In this document: piece by piece, positions 37,773 to 48,582 of the stretch
How the letters are laid out: every line of letters begins with the position of its first letter
Numbering within the stretch: the stretch's first letter is position 1
Source of the DNA: CAVQOB01 sp963714325
GTDB taxonomy: Bacteria; Pseudomonadota; Alphaproteobacteria; Rhizobiales; Hyphomicrobiaceae
Direction of reading: 5' to 3'
Length of the DNA: 64,000 nt
NCBI GenBank assembly: GCA_963714325.1
Contig: CAVQOB010000035.1
Coordinates: forward strand, 124,001 to 188,000
Notes under the pieces: generated by a model
The model's database searches: none
Seen by the model: the letters and a program-made list of their open reading frames with translations, nothing else
What the model was told of the DNA's origin: nothing
Position numbers and translations under genes: made by a program

Positions 37773-38612
37773 TCAACCGTTGGCGCGCGGCAGACAGAGC
37801 GACCGGTCGGACGGTGCCTTGATGAACGCCAGAATTTCACGCACCGACGGGTCCTTCGAAATGTCGTCGCCTTCAACGTCGGCGAGGCGTTCGGCGAGCG
37901 TGCCTTCATTGGAAAACAGCAGCCGATAGGCCTGACGGAGATTGTGGATCTGGTCGCGGGTGAACTGCAGCCGCTTCATACCGATCACGTTCAACCCAGC
38001 GAGCCCGGCGCGATTGCCAAGCGCCATGGCGTAGGGGATCACATCATTCTCGACCGCCGCCATGCCGCCAATGAAGGCGTGATGGCCGACGCGAACGAAT
38101 TGGTGCACGCCCGCGCCGCCGCCCATAATGACAAAGTCGCCGATCGTACAGTGGCCGGCAATCATCGCGCCATTCGAGAAGATGACGTTGTTGCCGATCC
38201 GGCAATCGTGGGCGACGTGGCTGTTGGCCAGGAATGTGCCGCGATCACCAACGGTCGTAACGAAGCCGCCGCCGGCGGTCCCGGGGTTCATGGTGACGCC
38301 TTCGCGGATCGTACAGTGCGCGCCGATCGTCAGGCTAACGTCTTCGCCCTTGTATTTGAGATCCTGCGGTTCGTGGCCGAGCGAGGCAAACGGGAAAATA
38401 CGCGTCCCCTCGCCGATCGAAGTGCGGCCGGCGATGACGACGTGGCTGAGAAGCTTGGCGCCATCGCCGATCACGGCGCGGGGCCCAACGTGGCAGAATG
38501 GGCCGATCTCGACGCCGGAGCCGATCTTCGCGCCCTTGTCGACGACAGCATTGGCGTGGATCACGGTGCCGCGGCTCTGTCGCTTGCCGGATGGCTTGCT
38601 GGTTCGCGCCAT
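37773..38612 (-). CDS. lpxA: UDP-N-acetylglucosamine acyltransferase
   Basis: The first enzyme of lipid A synthesis, a left-handed beta-helix trimer. With the start at 38612 (AAAGGGCAAG just upstream) it has 279 residues; an upstream ATG at 38672, inside fabZ, would add 20 basic residues. Hexapeptide repeats run from VIHANAVVDKGAKIGSG; the catalytic histidine is in NSHVAHDCRIGNN, followed by AIGAGHTIGDF-like IAGHCTIGDFVIMGGG and VHQFVRVGHHAFIGG. Acts between fabZ and lpxI in the operon. Confidence 0.95.
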   Translation of the reverse strand: MARTSKPSGKRQSRGTVIHANAVVDKGAKIGSGVEIGPFCHVGPRAVIGDGAKLLSHVVIAGRTSIGEGTRIFPFASLGHEPQDLKYKGEDVSLTIGAHCTIREGVTMNPGTAGGGFVTTVGDRGTFLANSHVAHDCRIGNNVIFSNGAMIAGHCTIGDFVIMGGGAGVHQFVRVGHHAFIGGMAAVENDVIPYAMALGNRAGLAGLNVIGMKRLQFTRDQIHNLRQAYRLLFSNEGTLAERLADVEGDDISKDPSVREILAFIKAPSDRSLCLPRANG

Positions 38613-38649
38613 CTTGCCCTTTTTTCGTGCGACAACCACGCTTTCCGCC

Positions 38650-39147
<498 letters not shown>

Positions 39148-39174
39148 TCTCCACCTGCCTCCGGCGATCCATCT

Positions 39175-40242
39175 TCAACCATCGCCGTCGCTCTCGGCAG
39201 TATCGGTGCCACGGCCGCTCGAAGCGGCCAAGCGTTTCACGGCCATCCGCTCGCGCGTCCATTCGCGCAGGCTGAGCGCCGGCGTACCGGCCATGCGCGC
39301 ACGCGGCGGCACATGATCGATGACATGTGACGCGCCGGCGATCTGCGCGCCCGCTCCAACCTTGAGATGGCCCGCGACGCCACCCTGCCCGCCCATCACC
39401 ACGAGATCGCCAAGCTCGGCGGAACCGGCAATGCCCACTTGGCCGACAATGATGCAATGCCGGCCGATCACAGCGTTGTGCCCGATCTGGACCAGATTAT
39501 CAATTTTCGTGCCTTCTCCGATGATTGTATCCTTAAGAGCGCCGCGATCGATCGCCGAGTTGGCGCCGATTTCGACGTTATCCTGGACGATCACGCGGCC
39601 GATCTGGGGCACCTTGAGGTGGCCGTTGGCGCCCATGGCGAACCCGAAGCCGTCCTGGCCGATGCGGACGCCGGGATGCAGGATGACCCCGTTGCCGATC
39701 AGTGCGTGGATGATGGTCGCTCCTGGCCCGATGGCGCAGTTGCGGCCGACGGTGACGCGATAGCCGATGACGGCATTGGCGCCGATGGTGGTACCAGAGC
39801 CGATCCAAGCCTCGCGGCCGATGACGGCGCCGGGCTCGATGCGCACTCCCGCTTCGATCCGGGCGGACGGGTGGATCAGCGGGTCGCCTTGTCCGCTCAT
39901 CGCGCCCTTGGAGTGCATCGCCTCCGGGTAGAACAGATGCAACGCCTTGGCGAACGCATGGTACGGCGCCTTGGTCAGCAGCAGCGCCACCGATGCCGGC
40001 ACGCGCGCCGCGAACGCCGGATTGATCATGATCGCCGCGGCACGGGTCTCGGCCAGTTGCGGCAGGTACTTGCGGTTATCGAGAAACGCCAGATGCCCGG
40101 TCTCGGCATCGGCGAGTGGCTTGACGTCACTGATCAACTGATCCGGATTGACGCCCGGGCCCAGTTCGGCGCCGACCGCCTGCGCGATCGCGACAAGCGA
40201 GTACGGGCCGACCCGCTCGAAAAATCCTGGGTGTTGCATCAT
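39175..40242 (-). CDS. lpxD: UDP-3-O-acylglucosamine N-acyltransferase
   Basis: A 355-residue hexapeptide-repeat enzyme adding the N-linked acyl chain. The N-terminal uridine-binding domain ends at about 100; the beta helix has GVRIGQDGFGFAMG, and the catalytic histidine is in KIDNLVQIGHNAVIG. The start at 40242 (AGGACAACC upstream) is used; the upstream extension is unrelated. The preceding intergenic region holds a palindromic repeat separating it from bamA. Confidence 0.96.
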   Translation of the reverse strand: MMQHPGFFERVGPYSLVAIAQAVGAELGPGVNPDQLISDVKPLADAETGHLAFLDNRKYLPQLAETRAAAIMINPAFAARVPASVALLLTKAPYHAFAKALHLFYPEAMHSKGAMSGQGDPLIHPSARIEAGVRIEPGAVIGREAWIGSGTTIGANAVIGYRVTVGRNCAIGPGATIIHALIGNGVILHPGVRIGQDGFGFAMGANGHLKVPQIGRVIVQDNVEIGANSAIDRGALKDTIIGEGTKIDNLVQIGHNAVIGRHCIIVGQVGIAGSAELGDLVVMGGQGGVAGHLKVGAGAQIAGASHVIDHVPPRARMAGTPALSLREWTRERMAVKRLAASSGRGTDTAESDGDG

Positions 40243-40470
40243 CACGGTTGTCCTGCGGAGCGGTGCTACGTCGCGTGGCGTTTCATAGCCGGTCTCGCCG
40301 CTGCCGTCAGCCGAAAGTGTGGAGTGCTCAGACTGCAAGGGCTCCGCCGCTGCACCCCGCCAAAGGCCACGGGCCTTTGGAAACCATCACTTCAGTTATG
40401 GGTCCAGGGACACATGTCCCTGGTCGGAGAGTGCGAGAAGCGAAGCCTTTCGCACTCGTGTTGCTCGTCT

Positions 40471-40693
40471 AACGCTTGGCACCGTCCCACCCACATACGA
40501 CGTCATGGCCGCGAAGGCGGCCACCCAAGCATGTATCCGCGAATTATGTTTTTCAGTCATGCGCCTTTGACTGAAACATACAGAAATACATGGGTTGATC
40601 TGTTGTTTCTAAAGCTTGCTTGGGTGGCCGCCTTCGCGGCCATGACGGTGTTTTTCGGCACATCGCGGGTATCGAACATTAGGTGCGGAGCAC
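40471..40693. repeat. Palindromic interspersed repeat, copy A
   Basis: An about 220-bp element also found at 50461-50703. Perfect 31-bp inverted arms at 40501-40531 and 40617-40647, starting CGTCATGGCCGCGAAGGCGG, enclose about 85 bases with AGAAATACATGGGTTGATC. The right flank (CGCGGGTATCGAACATTAGG, TGCGGAGCAC) is also shared. Confidence 0.9.
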
Positions 40694-40746
40694 TAGGGAC
40701 GAAAGCGCGAGAGGCGAAACGTTTCGCTTTTGGCCACAAACGAAAG

Positions 40747-40770
40747 CGGCGCCCAGTTGCCTGGACGCCG
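40747..40770 (-). terminator. Hairpin downstream of bamA
   Basis: CGGCG-CCCAG-TTGC-CTGG-CGCCG type hairpin with two one-base interruptions, 24 bases past the bamA stop; T residues downstream (GCTTTCGTTTG). Confidence 0.5.
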
Positions 40771-40793
40771 CAAATATCCAGCTCGCAAAGGGC

Positions 40794-43343
40794 TCAGAAC
40801 TTGGTCGACGCGCCGAAGCGGATCAACTGGGTCTGATCGTAGTCTTTCTTGGTCAGCGCCTTGGCAATGTCGAGGCGCAACGGACCGAGCGGCGAATTCC
40901 AGAGAATGCTGCCACCGGCCGACGAGCGAATGGACGAGTCGTCCGCAAGACAGATGCCGCGCGAGCGCCGCAGCGCCGCTGGGTCACCGGTCGTCGTGCA
41001 TTGCGTATTCAGCGCATCGATCGGCGCCGTCGTACCGAACAAAGAGCCTGCGTCCGCAAACACGGCGGCACTGATGCCGAGTTCTTCCGGCACCAACGGA
41101 ATCGGGAAGCGCACCTCGGCGGTCGCGGCCCAGAACGTCGTGCCACCCAGCGCGTTACCGGTCAGCGTATCGCGTGCGCCGATGCCGGCACGATTAAAGC
41201 CACGGATGGTCTCGCCACCCTTGTAGAAGAGGTCGAGCAACTTGACGTCCTCGCCACCCCATCCCTGGATATGGCCAGCGGTTGCGCGGCCGACCAGTGT
41301 AATCTTCTCGGTGATGGGATAGTAGGCGCGCGCTTCACCCTGCACGCGAACGTACTTCACGTCACCACCAAGGCCCGCAAAGTCAGTGCCAAGTGAGAAG
41401 AACGTGCCGCGCGTCGGATTGCGCGGATGATTGCGGTCGTCATAGGTGAGGCTCAAACCGGTCGCCGAGGTATAGTAGGTCTCGTCCTTACAGCTGCCGG
41501 CGTTGACGACCTGCAGCGTCGCCGTGCTGAGCTGCGTTGCGTCTGGTATGCCCGTGCCGTTGATCAATGCGCCGGTCGCCGGATCATAGTAATTATAGCC
41601 GCCCGGTCCGGGTCCAGCCTGATACGTCGTGCCCTGGAAATTACAGGCCTGTTTGATGCCGAGCGACGCCGTGTTGGCATAGTCGCCGGGGATCGTGATC
41701 GTATCCCGCGACAGCGTGTACGACGACTGCACCCACAGCTTCTCGGACAACGGGAACCCGAGCCGCAAGCTCGCGCCGGTCTTGGTCGACTCGTAAGGTG
41801 TCGAGGTCGATGCCTGAACCGTCTTGTGGAAGATATCGAAACCCGCGGCGATATTGCGGTCGAGGAAGCGCGGCTCGGTGAAGCTCAAGTCGATCTGCAT
41901 CCGCTCTTTCGAGCCGGCAAGACGCAAGCGCAGGAACTGGCCATTACCCAGCAGGTTGCGCTCGGTGATGGAGACGTCACCGATGACGCCTTCCGAAGTC
42001 GAGTAGCCGGCGCCGAAGGACAATTCGCCGGTCGACTGTTCGACCAGCTCGACATCAAGGACAACGCGGTCCTGGGCGCTGCCGGGCCGGCGCTTGACTT
42101 CGGCGGTCTTGAAGAAGCCGAGGTTGTTCAGCCGCTTCTTCGCCGCTTCCACCATCAGCGGATTATAGGCGTCACCTTCCACCAAGCGGAACTCGCGGCG
42201 GATGACGTGATCCTTGGTGCGCTGGTTGCCGGAGATATTGATCCGCTCGATGTAGACGCGCGGGCCTTCATCGATGGCATAGATGACATTGATCGTCTTG
42301 CCGGCCGCATCGCGATCGGTGCGCGGGCGCACGCGGGCGAAGACAAACCCCTGCTCCGACACGGCGAGCGTCATACGCTCGACGGTGCGGTCGATCTGTT
42401 GCAGGTCAAACAGGTTGCCCTGCTTGGTCAGGATCTCGCCGCGCAGACTTTCGACATTCACCGCCGGCAGCGCCGACTCGATGTTCATGGTGCCGAAGTT
42501 GTAAAGCTCGCCCTCTTCGACGACGAACGTGATGAAGAACCCAGAGCCATCGCGATCAATTTCGGCGTTGGCCGAAACCACGCGAGCGTCGGCGTAGCCG
42601 TTCTTCAGATAGTACTGGCGGACCAACTCGCGATCGAGCGCGAGGCGATCGGGATCATAGATGTTGGTGCCCTTGAGGAAGTCGAACCAACCAGACTGTG
42701 TCGTGGTGATGATATCGCGCAGGTTGGCATCGGAGAACGCGCGATTGCCCGAGAACTGGATGCTCTTGACCTTCGTCGCCTGACCTTCGTTGACCTCGAA
42801 GACGAGATTGACGCGATTGTTCTCGAGATCGATGATCTTCGGCTCGACCGACGCGGCAAAGCGCCCCTGGCGGCGATAGACATCGAGAATGCGCTGAACG
42901 TCGGCCTGCACCTTGGCGCGGGTAAAGACCGAGCGCGATTTGAGCTGAACCTCGGTCTCAAGCGTTGCCTTGTCGACTTCGCTGTTACCTTCGAACGCGA
43001 CCTGATTGATGACCGGATTTTCAACGACCGCAATCGCCACACCGGTCGCCGTGCGATTGATGCGCACGTCCGAGAACAAGCCGGTGCCAAACAGCGCGCG
43101 GATGGACTGGTCGACCTTACCGGCGTCGTAGGCGTCGCCGACTGAGAATTTCAAGTAGGAGCGCACCGTCTCGGGTTCGACCCGGCGGTTACCGCTGACT
43201 TGGATATCGCGAATGGCGCCCGACTGAGCGACAGCGGACCCAAGGCCAATGCCGCGCTCAACCGCCACCGAGGCAGGCAAAGCGACCAGCACACCCAAGA
43301 GGACCCACCATCCCCCCCAATTCAAATTCCGAAACGTACGCAT
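40794..43343 (-). CDS. bamA: Outer membrane protein assembly factor BamA
   Basis: An 849-residue Omp85 protein that inserts beta-barrel proteins into the outer membrane. A signal segment (about 5-45) is followed by five POTRA domains starting IRDIQVSGNRRVEPETV, then the barrel with RGFNRAGIGARD (the VRGF/Y-type lid-lock motif, here IRGFNRAG) and C-terminal IRFGASTKF ending in phenylalanine. The start at 43343 is chosen because the frame before it lacks similarity. It sits between rseP and lpxD, the usual order. Confidence 0.97.
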   Translation of the reverse strand: MRTFRNLNWGGWWVLLGVLVALPASVAVERGIGLGSAVAQSGAIRDIQVSGNRRVEPETVRSYLKFSVGDAYDAGKVDQSIRALFGTGLFSDVRINRTATGVAIAVVENPVINQVAFEGNSEVDKATLETEVQLKSRSVFTRAKVQADVQRILDVYRRQGRFAASVEPKIIDLENNRVNLVFEVNEGQATKVKSIQFSGNRAFSDANLRDIITTTQSGWFDFLKGTNIYDPDRLALDRELVRQYYLKNGYADARVVSANAEIDRDGSGFFITFVVEEGELYNFGTMNIESALPAVNVESLRGEILTKQGNLFDLQQIDRTVERMTLAVSEQGFVFARVRPRTDRDAAGKTINVIYAIDEGPRVYIERINISGNQRTKDHVIRREFRLVEGDAYNPLMVEAAKKRLNNLGFFKTAEVKRRPGSAQDRVVLDVELVEQSTGELSFGAGYSTSEGVIGDVSITERNLLGNGQFLRLRLAGSKERMQIDLSFTEPRFLDRNIAAGFDIFHKTVQASTSTPYESTKTGASLRLGFPLSEKLWVQSSYTLSRDTITIPGDYANTASLGIKQACNFQGTTYQAGPGPGGYNYYDPATGALINGTGIPDATQLSTATLQVVNAGSCKDETYYTSATGLSLTYDDRNHPRNPTRGTFFSLGTDFAGLGGDVKYVRVQGEARAYYPITEKITLVGRATAGHIQGWGGEDVKLLDLFYKGGETIRGFNRAGIGARDTLTGNALGGTTFWAATAEVRFPIPLVPEELGISAAVFADAGSLFGTTAPIDALNTQCTTTGDPAALRRSRGICLADDSSIRSSAGGSILWNSPLGPLRLDIAKALTKKDYDQTQLIRFGASTKF

Positions 43344-43663
43344 CCCGAGCGGTTGCCTTCCGGTTCGCCATCCCCCCAATTACGTCTGCGGCGCGATGGC
43401 GCGATGCACGCAGACGCTTGTTCCTTCCCATCGCCGGACTGTCATCCACCTGCCCGGTTTCCCGCCCGAGCAGACATTGCCAGCCTCACGTGGACCAGTC
43501 CCAAGACGAATCAAGGGACCGACTCAACGGGATTTCACAGTCTCCCTTTTAACGATTCAGTAAGGTCGGCGGAAGTGGCAAGATTACGTCACCAATCAAC
43601 AATCGGCGACGAACGTCAGCATGCGTAACCCGCCTGAATCCGGGGGTTCCGACGCGATTCGCG
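43344..43663. other. rseP-bamA intergenic region
   Basis: 320 bases with no gene; it likely contains a bamA promoter, but I see no clear boxes. Confidence 0.4.
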
Positions 43664-44824
43664 TCAACCGATCCCGCCAATCCAACGCTTGACGATCCCC
43701 AGGTCATTCCAGGTCGCAAAAACCATCAACATCAGCACAAAGGCAATGCCGATCTTGAAGCCGATTTCCTGCGTGCGCTCACTCAGAGGTTTGCGGCGGA
43801 TCGCTTCGATGCCGTAGAACATAAGGTGACCGCCATCGAGCATCGGGATCGGGAATAGGTTGAGCAGCCCGATACTGACGGATATCACAGCCGTCAGGTG
43901 CAGCAGCGGGACGATGCCGGCGCTGGCGACCTTGCCGGAGACGTCGGCAATGCGGATCGGTCCGCCGAGTTGATCGGCACTCTCTTTGCGGGTAATAACG
44001 TCGCGCAGATACGCCAAGTTGCGGGCGACGACGAAGTAGCACTCCTTGACCGCTAGCACCGTTGCATCCAGCGGACCGTACTTCTTGTACTTCCAGTCGG
44101 TTGGTACGGCGGCGCGCTTGATGCCGAGCAGGCCGACGCGGATCTTGCCGCCGAACCCATCGGGCACTTCCGATAATTTGGGCGTGGCTTGCAACGTCAC
44201 TTCCTTGCCGGCCCGATCAACGACGAACGTCAACAACTGCTCAGCACTGGTCGATGCAATGCGCTGCATGTCGGAAAACGACTCAATGGCGGTCCCATCA
44301 ATCGATAAGATGACGTCACCGGCCTTGAATCCGCCCTGAGCCGCCGGACTATCGGCGACGACCTCATCGACGCGCGGCACCGTCACCAGCACGCCTGCAA
44401 TCGTAAAGATGCCGGCGAACAGCGCAACCGCTAGAATGAAATTGGCAATCGGACCGGCGGCGACGATCGCTGACTTTTGTGCCAACGACTTGCCGTGGAA
44501 CGCGGACGCTCGGTCTTCCGGGCTCATGCGCTCGAGTGCATCGCGCGACGGCACGCTGGCGGCGTTTTCATCGTCCATGAACTTGACGTAGCCGCCGAGC
44601 GGAATCCAGCAGAGTTTCCAACGCGTTCCGTGGCTGTCGAAGAAGCCGAAAATCTCCCGGCCAAAGCCGATCGAAAAGGCTTGCACCTTGACGCCGCACC
44701 AGCGCGCCACCAGGAAATGCCCGAGTTCATGGATGAAAACCACGACGGTCAGCACGAACAGGAACGGAATGGCGACGCCAAGCATCCCCCAGAACCCGCC
44801 AAACACCTGCGATATCAAACTCAT
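43664..44824 (-). CDS. rseP: Site-2 zinc metalloprotease RseP (RIP protease)
   Basis: A 386-residue membrane protease. The catalytic HELGH is in VVVFIHELGHFLVARWCGV in the first helix, and the second metal-site motif NLFPIPMLDGGHL near the C-terminus. One PDZ domain lies between (about 125-210, GFKAGDVILSIDGTAIES). In E. coli it cleaves anti-sigma factors; the partner here is not visible. Start at 44824. Confidence 0.97.
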   Translation of the reverse strand: MSLISQVFGGFWGMLGVAIPFLFVLTVVVFIHELGHFLVARWCGVKVQAFSIGFGREIFGFFDSHGTRWKLCWIPLGGYVKFMDDENAASVPSRDALERMSPEDRASAFHGKSLAQKSAIVAAGPIANFILAVALFAGIFTIAGVLVTVPRVDEVVADSPAAQGGFKAGDVILSIDGTAIESFSDMQRIASTSAEQLLTFVVDRAGKEVTLQATPKLSEVPDGFGGKIRVGLLGIKRAAVPTDWKYKKYGPLDATVLAVKECYFVVARNLAYLRDVITRKESADQLGGPIRIADVSGKVASAGIVPLLHLTAVISVSIGLLNLFPIPMLDGGHLMFYGIEAIRRKPLSERTQEIGFKIGIAFVLMLMVFATWNDLGIVKRWIGGIG

Positions 44825-44939
44825 GCAAACAGTGCTCCGATCCCAAGTCAGTTGCAAGACTGCGGCTCATCTCAACATAAGCACGCACAGGCGAATGGTT
44901 AGAGGGCAACGCCAAATACAATCCGTGATCACGCCGTAA

Positions 44940-46142
44940 TCACGATGGACGACGGCCAAGTGCTGCCTCGGCCCACACCCGTGCCTCCGCATCAATCTGC
45001 ACGGCCTGCCCCACATCCGTCACGCCACCCCGATGGCCGCGCTTATCCGCCAGTTCGAGCGTATGCGCAACCACTTCAGCGATTTCGGGGAACTTGAGCC
45101 GGTGATCGAGAAAAGCCGCCACCGCGATTTCATTGGCGGCGTTGAGCACGGTCGGCGCCATGCCGCCGCGACTGAGCGCCGCACGAGCGAGCTTGAGGGC
45201 TGGAAAGCGCTGCTCATCGGGCGCTTCAAACGTCAATGCCTTCAGCGCCACCAGGTCCAATCGTGCCACCGGTGTAGGCATGCGCTGCGGCCACGACAGG
45301 GCCAATGCGATGGGAACACGCATGTCGTGGCTGGCCAACTGGGCCATCACGGAGCCGTCGATATACTCGACCAGCGCATGCACGATCGATTGCGGATGGA
45401 CGATGACGTCCAGCTGCTCTGGCTTGACGCCGAACAGATGATAAGCCTCGATCAATTCGAGCCCCTTGTTCATCATCGTCGCGCTGTCGATGGTGATCTT
45501 GCGGCCCATCGACCAGTTGGGATGGCGCAATGCCTGCTCGACGGTTACAGCTGCGATCTCAGCTACCGACCAGGTGCGAAACGGGCCGCCAGATGCCGTC
45601 AGGACGATCCGCGAAACACGCGCCATATCAGCGCCAACCAGGCACTGCAAAACGCCGGAGTGTTCGCTGTCAACCGGCACCAAATCAGCCCGATGACGCG
45701 CAACTTCGGCCATGAACAGTTCGCCCGCCGACACCAGACACTCCTTGTTGGCGAGTGCGACACGGCAGCCTTGCCGCACCGCCGCGAGCGTCGGACGAAG
45801 GCCGGCAATGCCGACGATCGCCGCGACGACGATATCCGCCGGCTCAGCGCCAGCGGCCTCGACGGCTGCTGCACCCGCCGCGGCACGAATGCCGGTCCCG
45901 GCGAGGCGGTCCTTTAACGCCGCGAAGTGCGCTTCATCACCGATCACCGCGACGCGCGCGCGATGCGCAACGGCCGCCGATGCCAGCGCGTCGACATTGG
46001 ACTGCGCCGTCAGCGCCACCACGGTAAAAGCATCGGGTTGACGTGCGATCAAATCGAGCGTGCTGCCGCCGACCGAACCGGTTGCACCGAGCACCGAAAT
46101 CCGGCGCGGCGCTGTCGCACGTGACGAAGCGGTCGATGTCAT
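44940..46142 (-). CDS. dxr: 1-deoxy-D-xylulose 5-phosphate reductoisomerase
   Basis: A 400-residue NADPH enzyme forming MEP, the second step of the non-mevalonate isoprenoid pathway. LGATGSVGGSTLDLI binds NADPH; NKECLVSAGELF, PVDSEHSGVLQCL, LTASGGPFR, HPNWSMGRKITIDSATMMNKGLE hold metal and substrate contacts. Start 46142 lies 5 bases after cdsA. Feeds uppS upstream. Confidence 0.97.
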   Translation of the reverse strand: MTSTASSRATAPRRISVLGATGSVGGSTLDLIARQPDAFTVVALTAQSNVDALASAAVAHRARVAVIGDEAHFAALKDRLAGTGIRAAAGAAAVEAAGAEPADIVVAAIVGIAGLRPTLAAVRQGCRVALANKECLVSAGELFMAEVARHRADLVPVDSEHSGVLQCLVGADMARVSRIVLTASGGPFRTWSVAEIAAVTVEQALRHPNWSMGRKITIDSATMMNKGLELIEAYHLFGVKPEQLDVIVHPQSIVHALVEYIDGSVMAQLASHDMRVPIALALSWPQRMPTPVARLDLVALKALTFEAPDEQRFPALKLARAALSRGGMAPTVLNAANEIAVAAFLDHRLKFPEIAEVVAHTLELADKRGHRGGVTDVGQAVQIDAEARVWAEAALGRRPS

Positions 46143-46147
46143 GGCGC

Positions 46148-47044
46148 TCACAGTCTTCCCAACAGCAGTGCGTGCGCGGGGGCGTACACATTGCTGAGTG
46201 CGGCGATGATCGCCGCCGCGACAGCGGCCGTGACAAGGCCGTCGATGCGATCCATGAAGCCACCGTGTCCGGGGATCAGAGCACTCGCGTCCTTGGCGCC
46301 AAATTTGCGCTTGAGTGCTGACTCCGCAAGATCTCCCGCCTGGGCGATCACGGCCATCCCGGCACCCAGGAGCACAAGCCACGCCGTTGATGCGCCAGCG
46401 ATCCACCATGCCGTGAGCGCCCCAGCGATGGCGCCGCCCATGACCGCGCCGCCAAATCCGGCCCAGGTCTTGTTCGGCGAAATGCGCGGCCAAAGTTTCG
46501 GGCCGCCGAGCAGCCGGCCCGTGAAATAGGCCAAGGTGTCAGCCGCGGCGACAACCACGATCACGAACAGGACGGCGGTGGCACCCAGCGGCTCATCAGA
46601 ACGCAGCCAGATCAGCGCAACCGCTGGCATTGCGGCGTAAGCAACACCGGTCGCCGAGAGGATGCTATGGCGGCCGAAACTCAACAGCGCCACAAGGATC
46701 ATACCAATGGCAATCGCCAGCACCGCCAATCCAGGCAGGGCGGTGTACGCGAGGACGACGGCTGCGATCACCGTGCCGGCATGGGCGGCCATCACGACGT
46801 CGGCGTCGGTACCGCGGACGATGCGCCCCCACTCCCACGCGACGACACCGCCGATCACGGCCATCAGCATGGCAACCGGCAGCTGGCCGGCCAACGTGAT
46901 GGCGATAACGGCGGCGGCGAGAACAATGCCGGACACGACACGCGGTCCCAGATCCCGGCCAATTCGGGCCGTCGCGCGCTCCGTGGCCCTAGCCCCCGGT
47001 TGATCTGCGCTCGTTTTATGATCGCGCTTCTGATCGTCAGTCAT
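46148..47044 (-). CDS. cdsA: Phosphatidate cytidylyltransferase
   Basis: A 298-residue integral membrane enzyme making CDP-diacylglycerol. About seven or eight hydrophobic helices, then the signature SPNKTWAGFGGAVMGG and the C-terminal GDLAESALKRKFGAKDASALIPGHGGFMDRIDG. An N-terminal polar stretch of about 35 residues precedes the first helix. Overlaps the uppS stop region upstream (start 47044, uppS ends 47091, gap 46). Confidence 0.96.
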   Translation of the reverse strand: MTDDQKRDHKTSADQPGARATERATARIGRDLGPRVVSGIVLAAAVIAITLAGQLPVAMLMAVIGGVVAWEWGRIVRGTDADVVMAAHAGTVIAAVVLAYTALPGLAVLAIAIGMILVALLSFGRHSILSATGVAYAAMPAVALIWLRSDEPLGATAVLFVIVVVAAADTLAYFTGRLLGGPKLWPRISPNKTWAGFGGAVMGGAIAGALTAWWIAGASTAWLVLLGAGMAVIAQAGDLAESALKRKFGAKDASALIPGHGGFMDRIDGLVTAAVAAAIIAALSNVYAPAHALLLGRL

Positions 47045-47090
47045 GCCTGCTGCTTTCTCCGGCAGTTTCCGACCCATGCCAACGCGCGCA

Positions 47091-47849
47091 TCAACCAGTC
47101 GAGCGGGCATCGAGACCGCCAAACCGACGACTCCGTGACCGATAGATCGTCAACGCCTGCTCGAGCTGTTCTTTGCCGAAATCCGGCCAATGCGTGTCGA
47201 GAAACACGAACTCGGTGTAAGCGGACTGCCACAACAGAAAATTCGACAATCTCTGTTCGCCGCTGGTGCGGATCAGCAGATCGGGATCGGGAATGCCGGC
47301 TGTGTCGAGGCTGGCACTCAGCATTTCCGGCGTGATCGCGGCCGGCGCCAGTTCGCCACGCGCGACCTGCTCGGCGAGACGGCGCGCGGCTTTGGCGATC
47401 TCGCCGCGCGAGCCGTAGTTGAAGGCGATAACCAGCGTCAGCTTGGCGTTAGCGGCGGTCATGATCACCGCTTCGTCAATGAGCGTCAGTAAATCCGCTT
47501 CGACTCGCTCGCGCTCGCCGATCGTCACGATTTTGACGCCCGAGTTGTGCAGGTCGACGAGGTCCTGGCGAATGAACCGCCGCATCAGTCCCATCAGATC
47601 GCCGATCTCTTCAGCGGGGCGGGTCCAGTTCTCCGAAGAAAAGCTGTAGATCGTCAAATAGTCGATGCCCAACTCGATGGCCGCGCGCACCGTGCGCCGC
47701 ACCGCCTCGACGCCACTGCGATGGCCGGCGAAGCGTGGCAGGCCGCGCGCCTTAGCCCAGCGCCCATTACCATCCATGATGATGGCAACATGGCGCAATC
47801 CCTGGACATCCGAGTTCGTCGATGTCGGTCCGTGCTGGGGCTCGGTCAT
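47091..47849 (-). CDS. uppS: Isoprenyl (di-trans,poly-cis undecaprenyl) diphosphate synthase
   Basis: A 252-residue cis-prenyltransferase providing the lipid carrier for peptidoglycan and O-antigen. [17 protein letters not shown] with catalytic aspartate, [21 protein letters not shown], and [25 protein letters not shown] all present. Precedes cdsA. Confidence 0.97.
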   Translation of the reverse strand: MTEPQHGPTSTNSDVQGLRHVAIIMDGNGRWAKARGLPRFAGHRSGVEAVRRTVRAAIELGIDYLTIYSFSSENWTRPAEEIGDLMGLMRRFIRQDLVDLHNSGVKIVTIGERERVEADLLTLIDEAVIMTAANAKLTLVIAFNYGSRGEIAKAARRLAEQVARGELAPAAITPEMLSASLDTAGIPDPDLLIRTSGEQRLSNFLLWQSAYTEFVFLDTHWPDFGKEQLEQALTIYRSRSRRFGGLDARSTG

Positions 47850-47917
47850 GGCCGGCAGATGCCTGCGTCCGGATGCATCGCGTTTGCTCTTGGCTCGGGG
47901 ATCAACGGGCGTGCCAA

Positions 47918-48478
47918 CTAAACCTGCTTGATGTCGACTTCTTTGGCGGCGACGGCGGCGTCGATTTCCTTGATCAGCTTGTCGGTGAGTTCCTGAACCT
48001 TGGTCTGGTTCTTGCGGCTCTCGTCTTCACTCATGCCCTCTTTTTCGTTCTTCTTGAGCAGCTCCATGCCTTCACGCCGGACGTTGCGGATCGACACCCG
48101 GCCATGCTCGGCATACTTGTGCGCGGCCTTGGCGAGTTCAGTCCGCCGGTCGGATGTCAGCGGCGGCATCGGCAGGCGGATGACGTTGCCAGCCGTCGCC
48201 GGATTGAGCCCGAGGTTGGCATCGGCGATGGCCTTTTCGACGGCCTTGACGTTGCCTTGATCCCAGACCTGCACCGAGATCGTCTTGGCGTCGGGGGTCG
48301 AGATCGTTGCAACCTGCGCCAGCGGCATCTTCGAGCCGTAGACGTTGACAACGACGGGATCGAGCAGGTTGACGCTCGCGCGGCCGGTGCGCAGCCCTGA
48401 GAATTCCTTCTTCATTTGCTCGATCGAGGCGCGCATGCGGCGCTCTAGGTCCTTGATGTCGAATTTTGCGGTTGCCAT
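47918..48478 (-). CDS. frr: Ribosome recycling factor
   Basis: A 186-residue factor that, with EF-G, splits post-termination ribosomes. Typical helices: [20 protein letters not shown] and [20 protein letters not shown], ending with [20 protein letters not shown]. Start 48478 follows GAAGGGCC. 104 bases downstream of pyrH. Confidence 0.98.
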   Translation of the reverse strand: MATAKFDIKDLERRMRASIEQMKKEFSGLRTGRASVNLLDPVVVNVYGSKMPLAQVATISTPDAKTISVQVWDQGNVKAVEKAIADANLGLNPATAGNVIRLPMPPLTSDRRTELAKAAHKYAEHGRVSIRNVRREGMELLKKNEKEGMSEDESRKNQTKVQELTDKLIKEIDAAVAAKEVDIKQV

Positions 48479-48582
48479 GGTGTTGGCCCTTCGTTGTCCA
48501 ATGTGCTTCGTTGTCCAATGCGCAATGCGGCGGTCGGGCATTTGCTGCCGGACTTCGCCGGCCAAAGTCGGTTTGCCCCCGA

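Larger units (their letters stand above)
40243..40793. other. lpxD-bamA intergenic region
   Basis: 550 bases. The main content is the palindromic repeat at 40471-40693; a small hairpin after bamA is at 40747. The rest (40243-40470) has no gene, although CAAAGGCCACGGGCCTTTG (40370s) is a minor palindrome. Confidence 0.5.

Noticed and set aside
40557..40739. 60-codon frame similar to a 62-codon frame at 50551-50739
   Set aside because: The similarity is due to the palindromic repeat itself; the frames run through the arm and loop and have no start context.
41427..43145. 572-codon plus-strand frame
   Set aside because: Antisense shadow of bamA.
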